DNA from: Photobacterium sp. JCM 19050
GTDB taxonomy: Bacteria; Pseudomonadota; Gammaproteobacteria; Enterobacterales; Vibrionaceae
NCBI GenBank assembly: GCA_001310455.1
Contig: BAXG01000001.1
Location: 237,604-301,603, forward strand
Direction of reading: 5' to 3'
Length of the DNA: 64,000 bases
Of the stretch, positions 20,851-30,428 are shown one piece after another (positions within the stretch are counted from its first letter, which is position 1; each line of letters opens with the position of its first letter). Both the position numbers and the translations under genes were made by a program. The notes below the pieces were generated by a model. That model had not been told where the DNA came from. It saw only the letters and a program-made list of their open reading frames with translations, and made no database searches.

Positions 20851-22226
20851 TCAGCACTCGATAACGTTGACAGCAAGGCCGCCGCGAGACGTTTCTTTGT
20901 ACTTATCCATCATGTCTTTTCCGGTATCCCGCATGGTACGGATAACATCATCCAGTGAGACAAAGTGTTCTCCGTCACCCTGCAGGGCCATTGAAGCAGC
21001 ATTGATCGCTTTCACCGACGCCATTGCATTTCGTTCAATGCAAGGCACCTGAACCAACCCCCCAATGGGTCGCAGGTCAAACCAAGGTTGTGCTCCATGC
21101 CAATTTCTGCTGCATTTTCAACCTGCTCTGGTGTGCCTCCGAGCGCTTCGGCCAACCCGCCGGCGGCCATCGCGCAAGCAGATCCGACTTCCCCCTGGCA
21201 CCCGACTTCAGCACCGGATATAGATGCATTCATTTTAAAAAGTGCACCAATGGCTGACGCGGTAAGCAGGAAGCGGATGACACCTTCGTCATCAGCGTCG
21301 TCGCAAAAATTCACGTAATAGTGCAATACAGCCGGAATAATGCCTGCCGCCCCATTGGTAGGCGCAGTGACAATTCGCCCTCCGCCGGCATTTTCTTCGT
21401 TCACAGCAAGGGCGTAGAGGTTTACCCAGTCCATCGCCCCCAAGTGCCTATTCTTCCCCGAACCGGTATTGTCTTTCAGCTTGTTGTAAAGCGAGGCTGC
21501 GCGCCTTTTTACCTTCAGACCGCCCGGAAGCGTGCCTTCCTGCGTGATACCTCTCTGTACACAGGATTGCATAGTGCGCCAGATATCAAGGATTCCTTTC
21601 CGCACGTCCTCTTCCGCGCGCATCGCTTTTTCGTTTTCCATCATCAGGTCGCTGATTCGTAAACCCGTGACCCGGCACATGGAAAGGAGCTGCGCTGCGC
21701 TTGAAAACGGGTAAGGAACCTCCACAGCCTGTTCATCCAATGGCTGCTCGATCTCTGTTTCATCGAGAACGAATCCGCCACCAACGCTGTAATAGACCTT
21801 TGAAAGCAGTACGCTGCCATCTGCACCCATCGCAGTCAGCCTCATACCGTTCGGGTGGTGCGGTAAGTTCTCCAACGGAATAAATTGCATGTCCGCTTCG
21901 TAACTGTAGGACAGCAGATGTGAGCCGTTTAGGTTGAGCACATTGTTCTGTCGGATGTGTTCAAGACGAGGCTCGACAGAATCCGGGTCAATGGTTTCCG
22001 GGTTTTCACCTTCAAGCCCCATCAAAATGGCCGGCCCTGTACCATGCCCCACGCCTGTCGCCCCAAGTGAACCATACAGCTCACATATAACTCGTGACGT
22101 TGTCACTAAATGTTCGTCAACTGAAAGCTGATCCACAAACGTCCTGGCTGCCCGCATAGGCCCAACGGTGTGGGAGCTGGAAGGCCCGATACCAATTTTC
22201 AACATGTCAAACAGGCTGATAGCCAT
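20851..22226 (-). CDS. L-serine dehydratase (iron-sulfur, single chain)
   Basis: A 458-residue SdaA/SdaB-type enzyme that deaminates serine to pyruvate. Its N-terminus carries [20 protein letters not shown], and the Fe-S cysteines appear in [13 protein letters not shown] and [11 protein letters not shown] frame break near 21060, in a run of six Gs that should be seven, separates the last ~68 residues; one base restores 459 codons including stop. AGAGGAAA precedes the start. Lying between glyA and soxB, it completes the route sarcosine-glycine-serine-pyruvate. Pseudomonas also keeps an sdaB gene in the gbd locus. Contains a matS site. Confidence 0.9.
22094..22106. other. matS: matS site 3
   Basis: GTGACGTTGTCAC is a perfect matS consensus match inside the serine dehydratase gene. 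Confidence 0.8.
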
Positions 22227-22279
22227 GGCACTTTCCTCTGGCCGGGCGAACTGCCCGGCGTTTGTTTCTGGGTCGGTAA

Positions 22280-23532
22280 TCAGCGATAGACCGGGAAGTC
22301 TTCGCAAAGCGCCTGAACTTTACTGCGCACCGTAGCATTGATGTCGTCGTTACCCAGATCATCAAGAATGTCGCAAATCCATCCAGCCAGTTCAGCAACC
22401 TCCGGCTCTCCAAACCCACGGCTGGTAACAGCTGGTGTACCGATGCGCAATCCGCTGGTTACAAAGGGGGATTGAGGATCGTTAGGCACCGCGTTTTTGT
22501 TCACTGTGATGTGAGCTCTGCCAAGCGCTGCGTCAGCATCTTTACCCGTAATGCCTTGTTTGATAAGGCTGACAAGGAACAGATGGTTGTCTGTCCCGCC
22601 GGAAACGACGTCATAACCACGCTGAATAAAGACATCTGCCATTGCCCGGGCATTCTCAACGACCTGAACCTGATAATCAGAAAACTCTGGAGAAAGTGCT
22701 TCTTTAAACGCCACTGCCTTGGCAGCAATAACGTGCATCAGTGGGCCACCCTGGCCGCCCGGGAATACAGCGGCATTTAATTTCTTTTCAATTTCTGCAT
22801 TGGCTTTTGCCAGAATTAGACCGCCACGGGGACCGCGTAGCGTTTTGTGCGTTGTAGTGGTTACAACGTCGGCAAACGGAATCGGGTTGGGGTAAATGCC
22901 TGCTGCAACCAAGCCTGCTACGTGCGCCATGTCTACAAACAGAAATGCGCCAACCTCATCAGCAATTTCGCGGAATTTTGCCCAATCCACTACACGGGAG
23001 TAAGCAGAAAAGCCGGCAACAATCATTTTTGGTTTATGTTCGCGGGCCAGAGAAGCCACTTCGGCATAATCTATTTCTCCGGTTTCCTCATTCAGCCGTA
23101 TTGAACGGCGCTGTAGATTTTTCCTGAGAAACTCACTTTTGAACCGTGAGTAAGGTGGCCACCATGTGCCAGGCTCATTCCCAGAACGGTGTCTCCCGGG
23201 TTAAGCAACGCCATATAAACCGCAGCATTCGCCTGGGAACCGGAGTGTGGCTGCACATTGGCGTAATCGGCACCGAACAACTCTTTGGCGCGCTCTATGG
23301 CCAGTGACTCGACCACGTCAACATGCTCACATCCACCGTAATAACGTTTAGCCGGATAGCCCTCTGCGTATTTGTTTGTCAGTTGGCTTCCCTGAGCTTC
23401 CATCACTCGCTTACTGGTATAGTTTTCTGATGCAATCAGCTCAATATGGTCTTGTTGACGAGTATCTTCGTCAATGATTGCCTGCCAAACCTCGTTATCG
23501 AATCCGTCAATACGGTCATCTTTGAAAAACAT
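22280..23532 (-). CDS. glyA: Serine hydroxymethyltransferase
   Basis: A PLP enzyme, 417 residues after repair, that converts glycine and methylene-THF to serine. Visible blocks include [42 protein letters not shown] and the PLP-lysine block [17 protein letters not shown]. One frame break near 23097 (GGCC to GGC; real reading [12 protein letters not shown]) is repaired by one base. It is the first gene of the minus-strand catabolic run and is probably a dedicated betaine-pathway copy. Confidence 0.93.
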
Positions 23533-23914
23533 TTCAGCCTCTCCGTGGTGAATCGAATCCGGCAGGTCGTCTCAACTCAGACGTATTGGTATGACTGCCG
23601 GCTTCAGTAAGCAAAACCTTGTGACTTTGCAGAATCCTATCTGGCACAACGCCATGGCGGATGCCCGGCAGCGGCGGAATATGATGATTTTGCGACGTCA
23701 TTCCTGGCAGTTTTGACGCATCTACGAAAATGGATTCTTTTAATGTCGCGAAAAATACGGCGATTTAACAATCAATTAAGGAGATTCCTGCTGATACGAA
23801 GACTCAAACGTCCAAAGTGTCGCGATCACACATGTTCACAGCCGGGTCTTTAACCCAAATGAAATTCACTGGTAAAGTTTCGCCATTGTTCAAGGATGAA
23901 GAAATTGTGTTTCT
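23533..23914. promoter_or_regulatory. Divergent glyA / gbdR control region
   Basis: 382 bp without a gene. It should contain the glyA-sda-sox promoter and the gbdR promoter. Short related words TTTTGCGACG and TTTTGACGCA occur about 20 bp apart near 23688-23720, and GTCGCGA occurs twice; these are possible operator parts only. I looked for a glycine-riboswitch core and saw none. Confidence 0.45.
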
Positions 23915-24955
23915 ATGGGTCAGTCACGCCAATTCACAAGCTCACTGCGGGATACAAATCGGTCATTCCTCCCAGCCCCAGATGATGAGGTAGAGGTACT
24001 GAATGTCGCTTTTATCCTGCTTGAACATTTTTCATTGGTTTCGTTCACCAGCGCGGCCGATGCCTTGGTTACCGCCAATTTAGTTACAACGTCACAGCGA
24101 TTTACGTTTTCAACAGTCGGAGTGCAATCCAACCGGGTTATCAGCGATTTGGGCATAGAAATCCCAACCGATTCAGTTCTTACTGACGTCAACGCCGATA
24201 CCGCTTACCGCCCTGACATGCTCCTGGTTTGCGGCGGTTTCCGAAGCCAGCTTGAAGCAATACCCGACTTAACCCGGCTACTCAAAAAGCTCTCGCGACA
24301 AGGTCTTGTGCTTGGTGGTATATGGAATGGCGTCATCGCCCTCGCCCATGCCGGTTTACTTAACGAAAAACGCTACGCCCTGCACCCAGATAACCATGCG
24401 TTTGTTCGCGAGAATTTCCCGTTATCCAAAGTGACTGATCAGGCTTTTGTCATAGAGGAAAAAGTGATTTCCGCAGCAGGGCCAAGCAGTGCACTCGAAA
24501 TGATGTTAAGTGTGATAGAGGAATTGCAGGGAAAGGATGTTTTCCGGGCAGTCAGAGAGATACTTGCCTGCGACAAAGCAACACAGCGCAGTGACGAGCC
24601 AATGTTCAACCCGGCCTCTGAGCCGTCGCTTCCCCAAACGTTGAGGGATACGTTGCAATTGATGGCAGGAAATATCGAAGAGCCACTGACTATCAACGAA
24701 TTGGCTACTTGGGTCGGGTCTTCCCGCCGCCGTATCGAGCGCTTATTCCAGACCCATTTGAATACGTCACCTAGCCGTTATTATCTCGAACTGAGAATGA
24801 CACATGCGCGGCGACTTTTACTTCAATCAAGCGATTCCATTGCCTCTGTAGCGGCGGCATGCGGGTTCGTTACCGCAACCCATTTCAGTCACTGTTTTAA
24901 GGAGTTCTTTGGTATTTCCCCCACATCAGCCCGAAGACGGCAAAGAGACAGTTAG
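23915..24955 (+). CDS. gbdR: GbdR-like AraC/GATase regulator of betaine catabolism
   Basis: A 346-residue regulator. The N-terminal DJ-1/GATase1-like effector domain (VLNVAFILLEHFSLVSFTSA, LLVCGGFRS, GGIWNGVIALAHAGLL) is followed by an AraC-type double HTH (INELATWVGSSRRRIERLFQ, IASVAAACGFVTATHFSHCF). Pseudomonas GbdR activates dgc, sox and related genes in response to glycine betaine or dimethylglycine (known). Its place between the sox genes and fdhD fits that role. No strong ribosome site is close to the ATG at 23915, so the start is moderately sure. Confidence 0.88.
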   Translation: MGQSRQFTSSLRDTNRSFLPAPDDEVEVLNVAFILLEHFSLVSFTSAADALVTANLVTTSQRFTFSTVGVQSNRVISDLGIEIPTDSVLTDVNADTAYRPDMLLVCGGFRSQLEAIPDLTRLLKKLSRQGLVLGGIWNGVIALAHAGLLNEKRYALHPDNHAFVRENFPLSKVTDQAFVIEEKVISAAGPSSALEMMLSVIEELQGKDVFRAVREILACDKATQRSDEPMFNPASEPSLPQTLRDTLQLMAGNIEEPLTINELATWVGSSRRRIERLFQTHLNTSPSRYYLELRMTHARRLLLQSSDSIASVAAACGFVTATHFSHCFKEFFGISPTSARRRQRDS

Positions 24956-25010
24956 CAGACCATTTCCCTGCTTTACTCAATAATAGACACCATCAGGACA
25001 GGTAATAAAG

Positions 25011-25834
25011 ATGAAAACAAAACCACAGTTGCACGCTACCCAAAACGATACCGATGAAGCGCCGGTAGTGGTTGCCCATACCTGGACCCAGCAAGGCTCA
25101 AACGATATAAACCATTCATTGCTGCCTGCTGAATACCCTCTTGCAATTAACTACAACGGTATCAGCCACGCTGTCATGATGGTTACCCCCAGGAATATCG
25201 ATGATTTCGTGTACGGATTCAGCCTCTCGGAGCAGATCATCCAGACGCCGGCTGAAATTCACGATGTACAGACTGAAACACTGGATGAGGCACTTTCCGT
25301 TAATGTAACGCTTTCCAACCGAGCCAGTGTTCGACTAGGAAACCACAAACGGCAATTGTCAGGCAGAACAGGTTGCGGTATCTGTGGTATCGAAAATCTC
25401 AGCCAGGCGATTCCGGCACTGATTCCTGTGGCGGCATCCCCTTACCCTTCCCTTGCTCAGCTTATCCGGGTCAGGGAGGAAAGCAGAAGATGGCAGGAAC
25501 TCTCTAAGATTTCCGGTGCAGTTCATGCGGCCTTTTTAATTGATACTCAGGGCCACATTCTTGAGATCCGTGAAGATATCGGCAGGCACAATGCCTTAGA
25601 TAAGCTGATTGGTCACACTGTTAAATCTCGGATGACGACATCCAACCTCGGCGTTCTGATGACCAGCCGTTGCAGCATTGAGCTGGTTCAGAAAGTCACC
25701 GCAGCAAAAATAGGAACCTTATCACCTTGGGTGCCCCAACGTCGTTTTCTGTAAAAAAAGCAAAAGACGCAAATTTGAACTTGATCCATCTTCCTCGATC
25801 GGATGCTCCACGCTTCTATCATTTGTCAAAATAA
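25011..25834 (+). CDS. fdhD: Formate dehydrogenase accessory sulfurtransferase
   Basis: FdhD transfers sulfur to the molybdenum cofactor of formate dehydrogenase. Visible are the catalytic CxxC loop (GRTGCGICGIENL), EDIGRHNALDKLIG and LMTSRCSIELVQK. A frame break near 25712 (CCC to CC) truncates a naive reading at 25754; one base restores the true C-terminus (TLGAPTSFSVKKAKDANLN, then LPRSDAPRFYH) and 275 codons including stop. It follows gbdR by 55 bp and may be co-transcribed, linking formate disposal to betaine breakdown. Confidence 0.9.
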
Positions 25835-26173
25835 ACAATATTGTAATATTGATAAAGTACACAAATGCATATCGCAGCCATATTATCTTTACAGACAGGC
25901 TTTTGAAGACGTTTATTTGTTTCTTATTGTTTCGCATTATTCATATGGCAAATATATATCACCTCCTCAAAACCCGCATGACAGTTGGTTTCTCCGCAAA
26001 CTAGTACATAAAACAAGCAATTTATCTCCCAATCAACCTGTCTCACCTAATAAACAAAATCAGTCAAAGATGTTGCAATATTGTTTCCCAATGGAATAAT
26101 GCGGATTGTTACAGCTATGTAACATCACAACATCAATACAAAAACACACATCAGGATAAAGACAGGAATCATA
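25835..26173. promoter_or_regulatory. AT-rich leader of the AGCS symporter gene
   Basis: 339 bp with no gene. The inverted repeat TGTTACA (26107-26113) / TGTAACA (26118-26124) lies 50 bp before the symporter start and is a candidate operator. Confidence 0.45.
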
Positions 26174-27706
26174 ATGAAACGGAATATACTGCTAGCCTTG
26201 TCAGGCTGTGTGGCTGCAGGTAACGCCGCTGCCGCTGGCTTGGACGAAACCATAAATGAATTAGTGGCTCCTATCGTCAACCCATTTGTAGGAATGATCT
26301 TCTCTACCATTCCCTTTCCTTTCACCGACGTTCAGGTTCCATGGATTGTTCTTTGGCTTGTGATAGCTGCAGTGTTCTTTACTGCTTACCTCGGGTTTAT
26401 CAACCTGCGGGGCTTTAAACATGCTGTTGAACTCGTAAGTGGAAAATATACCGATCCAAAAGCCAAAGATGAGGGCGAGGTTTCTCACTTCCAGGCACTG
26501 GCTACCGCACTTTCCGGTACGGTTGGCCTGGGTAATATCGCGGGTGTCGCCGTTGCTGTTTCTATCGGTGGAGCCGGTGCAACATTCTGGATGATCCTTG
26601 CGGGACTGCTGGGTATGTCCAGTAAGTTCGTTGAGTGTTCTCTGGGTGTGAAATACCGTAACAACAACCCGGATGGCTCTGTATCCGGTGGCCCGATGTA
26701 CTATCTGAGTAAAGGGCTTGCCAACCGTGGCAACCCGGCATTTGGACGCACATTGGCAGTATTGTTCTCAATCTGTGCAATTGGTGGTGCGCTGGGTGGT
26801 GGCAATATGTTCCAGGCCAACCAGGCGTTCAAACAGGTCGTAGGTGTAACCGGTGGTGATGCCTCTTTCCTGGCTGACAAAGGCTGGTTATTCGGTCTGG
26901 TACTTGCGGTTGTTGTCGGCATTGTCATCATCGGCGGCATCAAATCCATTGCAAAGGTCACCGAAAAAGTGGTTCCTTTCATGGCAATCATCTACGTCGG
27001 TGCGGCACTGATTATATTGGGTCTTAACTTCAACCTCATTGACGACGCATTCGGCGCAATTCTTGACGGTGCGTTTACCGGTGAAGGTGTTGCTGGCGGT
27101 GTCATCGGTGCGATGATCCAGGGCTTCAAACGGGCTGCGTTTTCTAACGAAGCCGGTGTAGGTTCAGCGGCCATTGCCCACTCTGCGGTAAAAACCAAAG
27201 AACCCCTCTCTGAAGGCTTTGTTTCCCTGCTCGAACCTTTCATCGACACCGTTGTTATCTGTACTATGACTGCTCTGGTCATCATCATCACAGGTTATCT
27301 GGATAATGATTCCGGCCTGGCAGGTGTAGAGCTGACTTCCGCGGCATTCGGCAGCGCAATTGGTTGGTTCCCTTATGTGCTGGCTATCGCAGTGGTACTG
27401 TTCGCGTTCTCAACGATGATCTCTTGGTCGTATTATGGTTTGAAAGCCTGGACTTACCTTTTCGGTGAAAGCAAGAAAGCTGAACTGATTTTCAAGATAA
27501 AGTTCTGCATCTTCGTGGTTATTGGCGCTGCAATGAACTTGGGGCCGGTAATCGACTTCTCCGATGCGATGATCTTCTCTATGGCGCTGGTGAACATTGT
27601 GGGTCTGTACATTCTGGTACCAGAAATCAAACGTGACCTTGCTGATTACTGGGCGCGCCTTGAATCTGGTCAAATCCGCAAAGTTGAAGCGGCTTCCGAG
27701 CGCTAA
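26174..27706 (+). CDS. Sodium:alanine/glycine symporter (AGCS family)
   Basis: A 510-residue inner-membrane transporter with about ten or eleven hydrophobic helices. The family signature [20 protein letters not shown] is near residue 100, and [11 protein letters not shown] and [18 protein letters not shown] follow. An N-terminal hydrophobic stretch precedes the first core helix. It would import alanine or glycine with sodium. AGGAATCATA precedes the ATG. It ends at a hairpin terminator. Confidence 0.92.
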   Translation: MKRNILLALSGCVAAGNAAAAGLDETINELVAPIVNPFVGMIFSTIPFPFTDVQVPWIVLWLVIAAVFFTAYLGFINLRGFKHAVELVSGKYTDPKAKDEGEVSHFQALATALSGTVGLGNIAGVAVAVSIGGAGATFWMILAGLLGMSSKFVECSLGVKYRNNNPDGSVSGGPMYYLSKGLANRGNPAFGRTLAVLFSICAIGGALGGGNMFQANQAFKQVVGVTGGDASFLADKGWLFGLVLAVVVGIVIIGGIKSIAKVTEKVVPFMAIIYVGAALIILGLNFNLIDDAFGAILDGAFTGEGVAGGVIGAMIQGFKRAAFSNEAGVGSAAIAHSAVKTKEPLSEGFVSLLEPFIDTVVICTMTALVIIITGYLDNDSGLAGVELTSAAFGSAIGWFPYVLAIAVVLFAFSTMISWSYYGLKAWTYLFGESKKAELIFKIKFCIFVVIGAAMNLGPVIDFSDAMIFSMALVNIVGLYILVPEIKRDLADYWARLESGQIRKVEAASER

Positions 27707-27723
27707 TCATCACAAAATACAAT

Positions 27724-27747
27724 AAAGGGTGCCAAGCGCCCTTTTTT
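27724..27747 (+). terminator. Terminator after the AGCS gene
   Basis: AAAGGGTGC-CAA-GCGCCCTTT with one T-G wobble pair, followed by TTT. Confidence 0.8.
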
Positions 27748-27818
27748 CATTTCTAATACGTAACATCTTTGCTAAATTTCCCTGGTGTTTAATAGACTTA
27801 CAGCACCCGGAGGGCAAG

Positions 27819-28742
27819 ATGTTGATTCGCCAACTGTTTATTGCTGCAACCCTATCCTTTCTGGTAGTGACACCCAGTGTCGCCGCCCAGGATGAACAAA
27901 CCTTATCAAAGCCTCCCACGCCTCAAAAAACGGTGGCCTATTCCCAGTCTGACATGCTGGATCGCCCGCTCATGGAGCGCTATATCCTTGATGAGCTAAA
28001 ATCCCTCAGACAGGATTACCAGTCTCTGGAAAAAAGGATGATTTCAGAGATAACAGACAGGGAACTCTCAGTCGCAGACAAGTCGATGAACTACGCCAAT
28101 GTCACCGTGACTTACTTTTTCTACCTCATTGCTGGTGCAGCCTCTCTCATTGCACTTGTCGGCTGGCAGTCATTGCGCGAGGTCAGAAACAACACACAGA
28201 AAGCGGCCGATGAAAGGCTTAACGAAATCGCTGCGTTGTATGAGAAGAAATTCCAGACTATGGAAAGGGAACTTCGCAGGAAAACCCGGATCATTTCTGA
28301 AAATAACCGGGAAATAGAGAAGATAAATGAAATCCACAACCTCTGGCTGAGAGCCCAGCACTCGCAAACTCCGGAACAGCGTATTGAAAGCTACAACGAT
28401 ATACTGAAAATCCGCCCGGGTGATTTGGAGGCGCTGACGCACAAAGCAGATGCCGCTATGGAGATGGGCGAGTTTAACTGGGCCCTGAGCATCTGTAACC
28501 GTGTACTTGAGGTGGATGAGAAAAACGCAAACGCCCTCTATCAGCGCGCCTGTGCGCACACCCGCCTTGGCGCTGAAAGCCAGGCGATTTCAGACCTGGA
28601 ATTGGCGATATCACATGCTGCGTCGCTAAAAGACGCCGCCAGAGAAGAACAGGACTTCGAGGGTCTGATTGGCAACGAACGTTTTGAAATGCTTATCGAG
28701 TCTGATGAAACCCGCCCTGACAGCCCGGAAACCAAATCCTGA
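27819..28742 (+). CDS. Membrane-anchored TPR-repeat protein
   Basis: About 307 residues. A signal-like N-terminus (LFIAATLSFLVVTPSVAAQD) is followed by a transmembrane helix near residue 105 (VTVTYFFYLIAGAASLIALV), a charged coiled coil (residues ~130-175) and TPR repeats (DILKIRPGDLEALTHKADAA, NRVLEVDEKNANALYQRACA). The start ATG at 27819 has CCGGAGGG upstream and is preferred over the longer frame from 27729. Role unknown, probably a protein-interaction scaffold at the inner membrane. Confidence 0.78.
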   Translation: MLIRQLFIAATLSFLVVTPSVAAQDEQTLSKPPTPQKTVAYSQSDMLDRPLMERYILDELKSLRQDYQSLEKRMISEITDRELSVADKSMNYANVTVTYFFYLIAGAASLIALVGWQSLREVRNNTQKAADERLNEIAALYEKKFQTMERELRRKTRIISENNREIEKINEIHNLWLRAQHSQTPEQRIESYNDILKIRPGDLEALTHKADAAMEMGEFNWALSICNRVLEVDEKNANALYQRACAHTRLGAESQAISDLELAISHAASLKDAAREEQDFEGLIGNERFEMLIESDETRPDSPETKS

Positions 28743-28753
28743 CCCTAAAACGC

Positions 28754-28784
28754 AAAAGCGGCGATGAAATATCGCCGCTTTTTA
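28754..28784. terminator. Bidirectional terminator, TPR gene / yciH
   Basis: A 12-bp stem AAAAGCGGCGAT-GAAAT-ATCGCCGCTTTT followed by T. The A/T ends give T runs in both directions. Confidence 0.9.
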
Positions 28785-28800
28785 GTATTCTGACAGAAAG

Positions 28801-29127
28801 TTAACCGCCAGCCAGTTTTACTGTATGGCCTTTTTTCTCGAGGTAGGCTTTAATCTGGTCGCGTTTGTCACCCTGGATTTCAACAGTGCCGTCTTTTACA
28901 GAACCACCACAACCACATACTTTCTTCAGCTCTGCAGCCACAAGCTTGAGAGCAGTATCGTCCATATCCAAGCCGGTCACAATACAAACCCCTTTGCCTT
29001 TTCGGCCTTTGGTTTGACGTTGGATTCGCACCACGCCATCACCTTTAGGGCGCTCCGGCTTACTGACTTCTTCTTTTATCCGGCCAACTTCAGTGGAATA
29101 AACCAGACGGCTACCGTCGTTACTCAT
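28801..29127 (-). CDS. yciH: SUI1/eIF1-like translation factor
   Basis: A 108-residue SUI1-domain protein. VVRIQRQTKGRKGKGVCIVT and LKKVCGCGGSVKDGTVEIQG are the characteristic blocks. It is thought to affect start-codon fidelity in bacteria. I chose the ATG at 29125-29127 (AGGAAACGTT upstream) over a start 13 codons earlier. Confidence 0.9.
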   Translation of the reverse strand: MSNDGSRLVYSTEVGRIKEEVSKPERPKGDGVVRIQRQTKGRKGKGVCIVTGLDMDDTALKLVAAELKKVCGCGGSVKDGTVEIQGDKRDQIKAYLEKKGHTVKLAGG

Positions 29128-29303
29128 AACGTTTCCTGATTTCGCATAAGTTAATTTCCGGGACAAATAGTAACAAAACGCACAGAGAGCAGGAATGGGA
29201 AATCACTCATCTTCACGCTGATGGCCAAAGTATAAGCAATCAAAACTGGCGCCGGAACTTATTGAATCACCAAAAGACTAAGAAACACTGTCTTCAAAAA
29301 GAA

Positions 29304-29831
29304 ATGAATAAAACAATGAGACAAAAACTCGCTTTACTGCTTTTTCTGGGGACCTGTTCAGTCACAGGTATAAACAACGCCGTGGCTCAGCCGCAACTCC
29401 AACATACCTGCGGGAATAAAATTATCGTGGGTCCGGTAGAAGACATTACCATCAAACCACTAGATATCACTCTGCCTGCAAGAATCGATACCGGGGCGAC
29501 GGTTACCTCTTTGCACGCCACTCATGTCCATGTTGAGCACGCAAGTAAGAACCCTCGAAAAAATCGGGGCAAGATCATTGAATTCACCACCGAAGATAAA
29601 AACGGCCAACCGGTAGAAATGCGTGCGGTGATAGCGGATGTACACAAGATCCGTAATGCACAGGGTGTCGAGCACAGATACAGTGTCAAACTTCGACTTG
29701 GCTATAACGGACACTACAAGTACGTGGATGTGAATCTCCGGGACCGTCATAAAATGAAATACAAACTGCTTATCGGGCGAGACTGGTTGGCTGGCAACTA
29801 TCTTGTTGATGTTGAAAAAAGCAGGAATTAA
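29304..29831 (+). CDS. Exported retropepsin-like protein (PF05618 type)
   Basis: About 175 residues with a signal peptide (KLALLLFLGTCSVTGINNAV) and a retropepsin-like core. The single catalytic motif is ARIDTGATVTSLHA, and the domain ends LLIGRDWLAGNYLVDVEKS. Proteins of this family are usually named ATP-dependent zinc proteases, but the DTGA motif points to an aspartic-protease fold. The start is uncertain between 29304 and 29316. The gene is alone, followed by a terminator. Confidence 0.78.
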   Translation: MNKTMRQKLALLLFLGTCSVTGINNAVAQPQLQHTCGNKIIVGPVEDITIKPLDITLPARIDTGATVTSLHATHVHVEHASKNPRKNRGKIIEFTTEDKNGQPVEMRAVIADVHKIRNAQGVEHRYSVKLRLGYNGHYKYVDVNLRDRHKMKYKLLIGRDWLAGNYLVDVEKSRN

Positions 29832-29836
29832 GGGTC

Positions 29837-29865
29837 AAAAGGCTCTGTTTGACGCAGAGCCTTTT
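29837..29865. terminator. Bidirectional terminator
   Basis: An 11-bp stem AAAAGGCTCTG-TTTGACG-CAGAGCCTTTT lies between the retropepsin gene and the convergent small gene. Confidence 0.88.
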
Positions 29866-29881
29866 CACGGATTATATGGGG

Positions 29882-30298
29882 TCATTGCGCGCTATTTTGG
29901 GTTTGCGACGAATCAGACGTGGATGCGAAAGCCGGGTTTTCAGCCTCTTCCCTTTTTTGCCTGAAAACTTCCAGATCAATTTTTCGCTTGAGCATTTTTA
30001 GTGACCCTTTGAAGAGCTTGCCTCCAATCATTACATACCATGTGTCAATGCGCCCTTCATCATTGACCAGTTTGTATTCCTTATGCTCTTCGGTCTGCGT
30101 TGTGTCTTTGGATTCTTCCTCCATCCCTTCAAAGTCAGCAGGATCACGGAAGATTGAAGCTTCAGCCCACCAATCAATGGACTTCTTCATTGCAAGCAAT
30201 TCGGCAGTAACAACGCGGTTTCCCCCAAGGCGGGCAGCATATTCTCCGGAATCGAGGTATTCGATGTTGTAACCCCGATGGTATAGGCGTTTGGTCAT
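29882..30298 (-). CDS. Small Vibrio-type protein, DUF3319-like
   Basis: 138 residues. The N-terminal half (RGYNIEYLDSGEYAARLGGN, LLAMKKSIDWW) resembles the short DUF3319 family of Vibrionaceae as I remember it. The C-terminal half adds a charged segment and a low-complexity tail (FASTSDSSQTQNSAQ). No signal or membrane segment is seen. Function unknown. Confidence 0.65.
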   Translation of the reverse strand: MTKRLYHRGYNIEYLDSGEYAARLGGNRVVTAELLAMKKSIDWWAEASIFRDPADFEGMEEESKDTTQTEEHKEYKLVNDEGRIDTWYVMIGGKLFKGSLKMLKRKIDLEVFRQKREEAENPAFASTSDSSQTQNSAQ

Positions 30299-30428
30299 AC
30301 TTTCCTCTGCACCAATGAAACTGATTTATTATTATTGATTCGTTAGTACACATTAGGAGAATTTCGTCACTTTGTCGAAGCAGATACAGTAGGTGTGACA
30401 TTTTTGAGACACCCTTTTCTGCCGGAAT

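Noticed and set aside
23533..23914. Glycine riboswitch upstream of glyA
   Set aside because: The conserved glycine-aptamer core words were not seen on either strand, and control by GbdR is a sufficient explanation.
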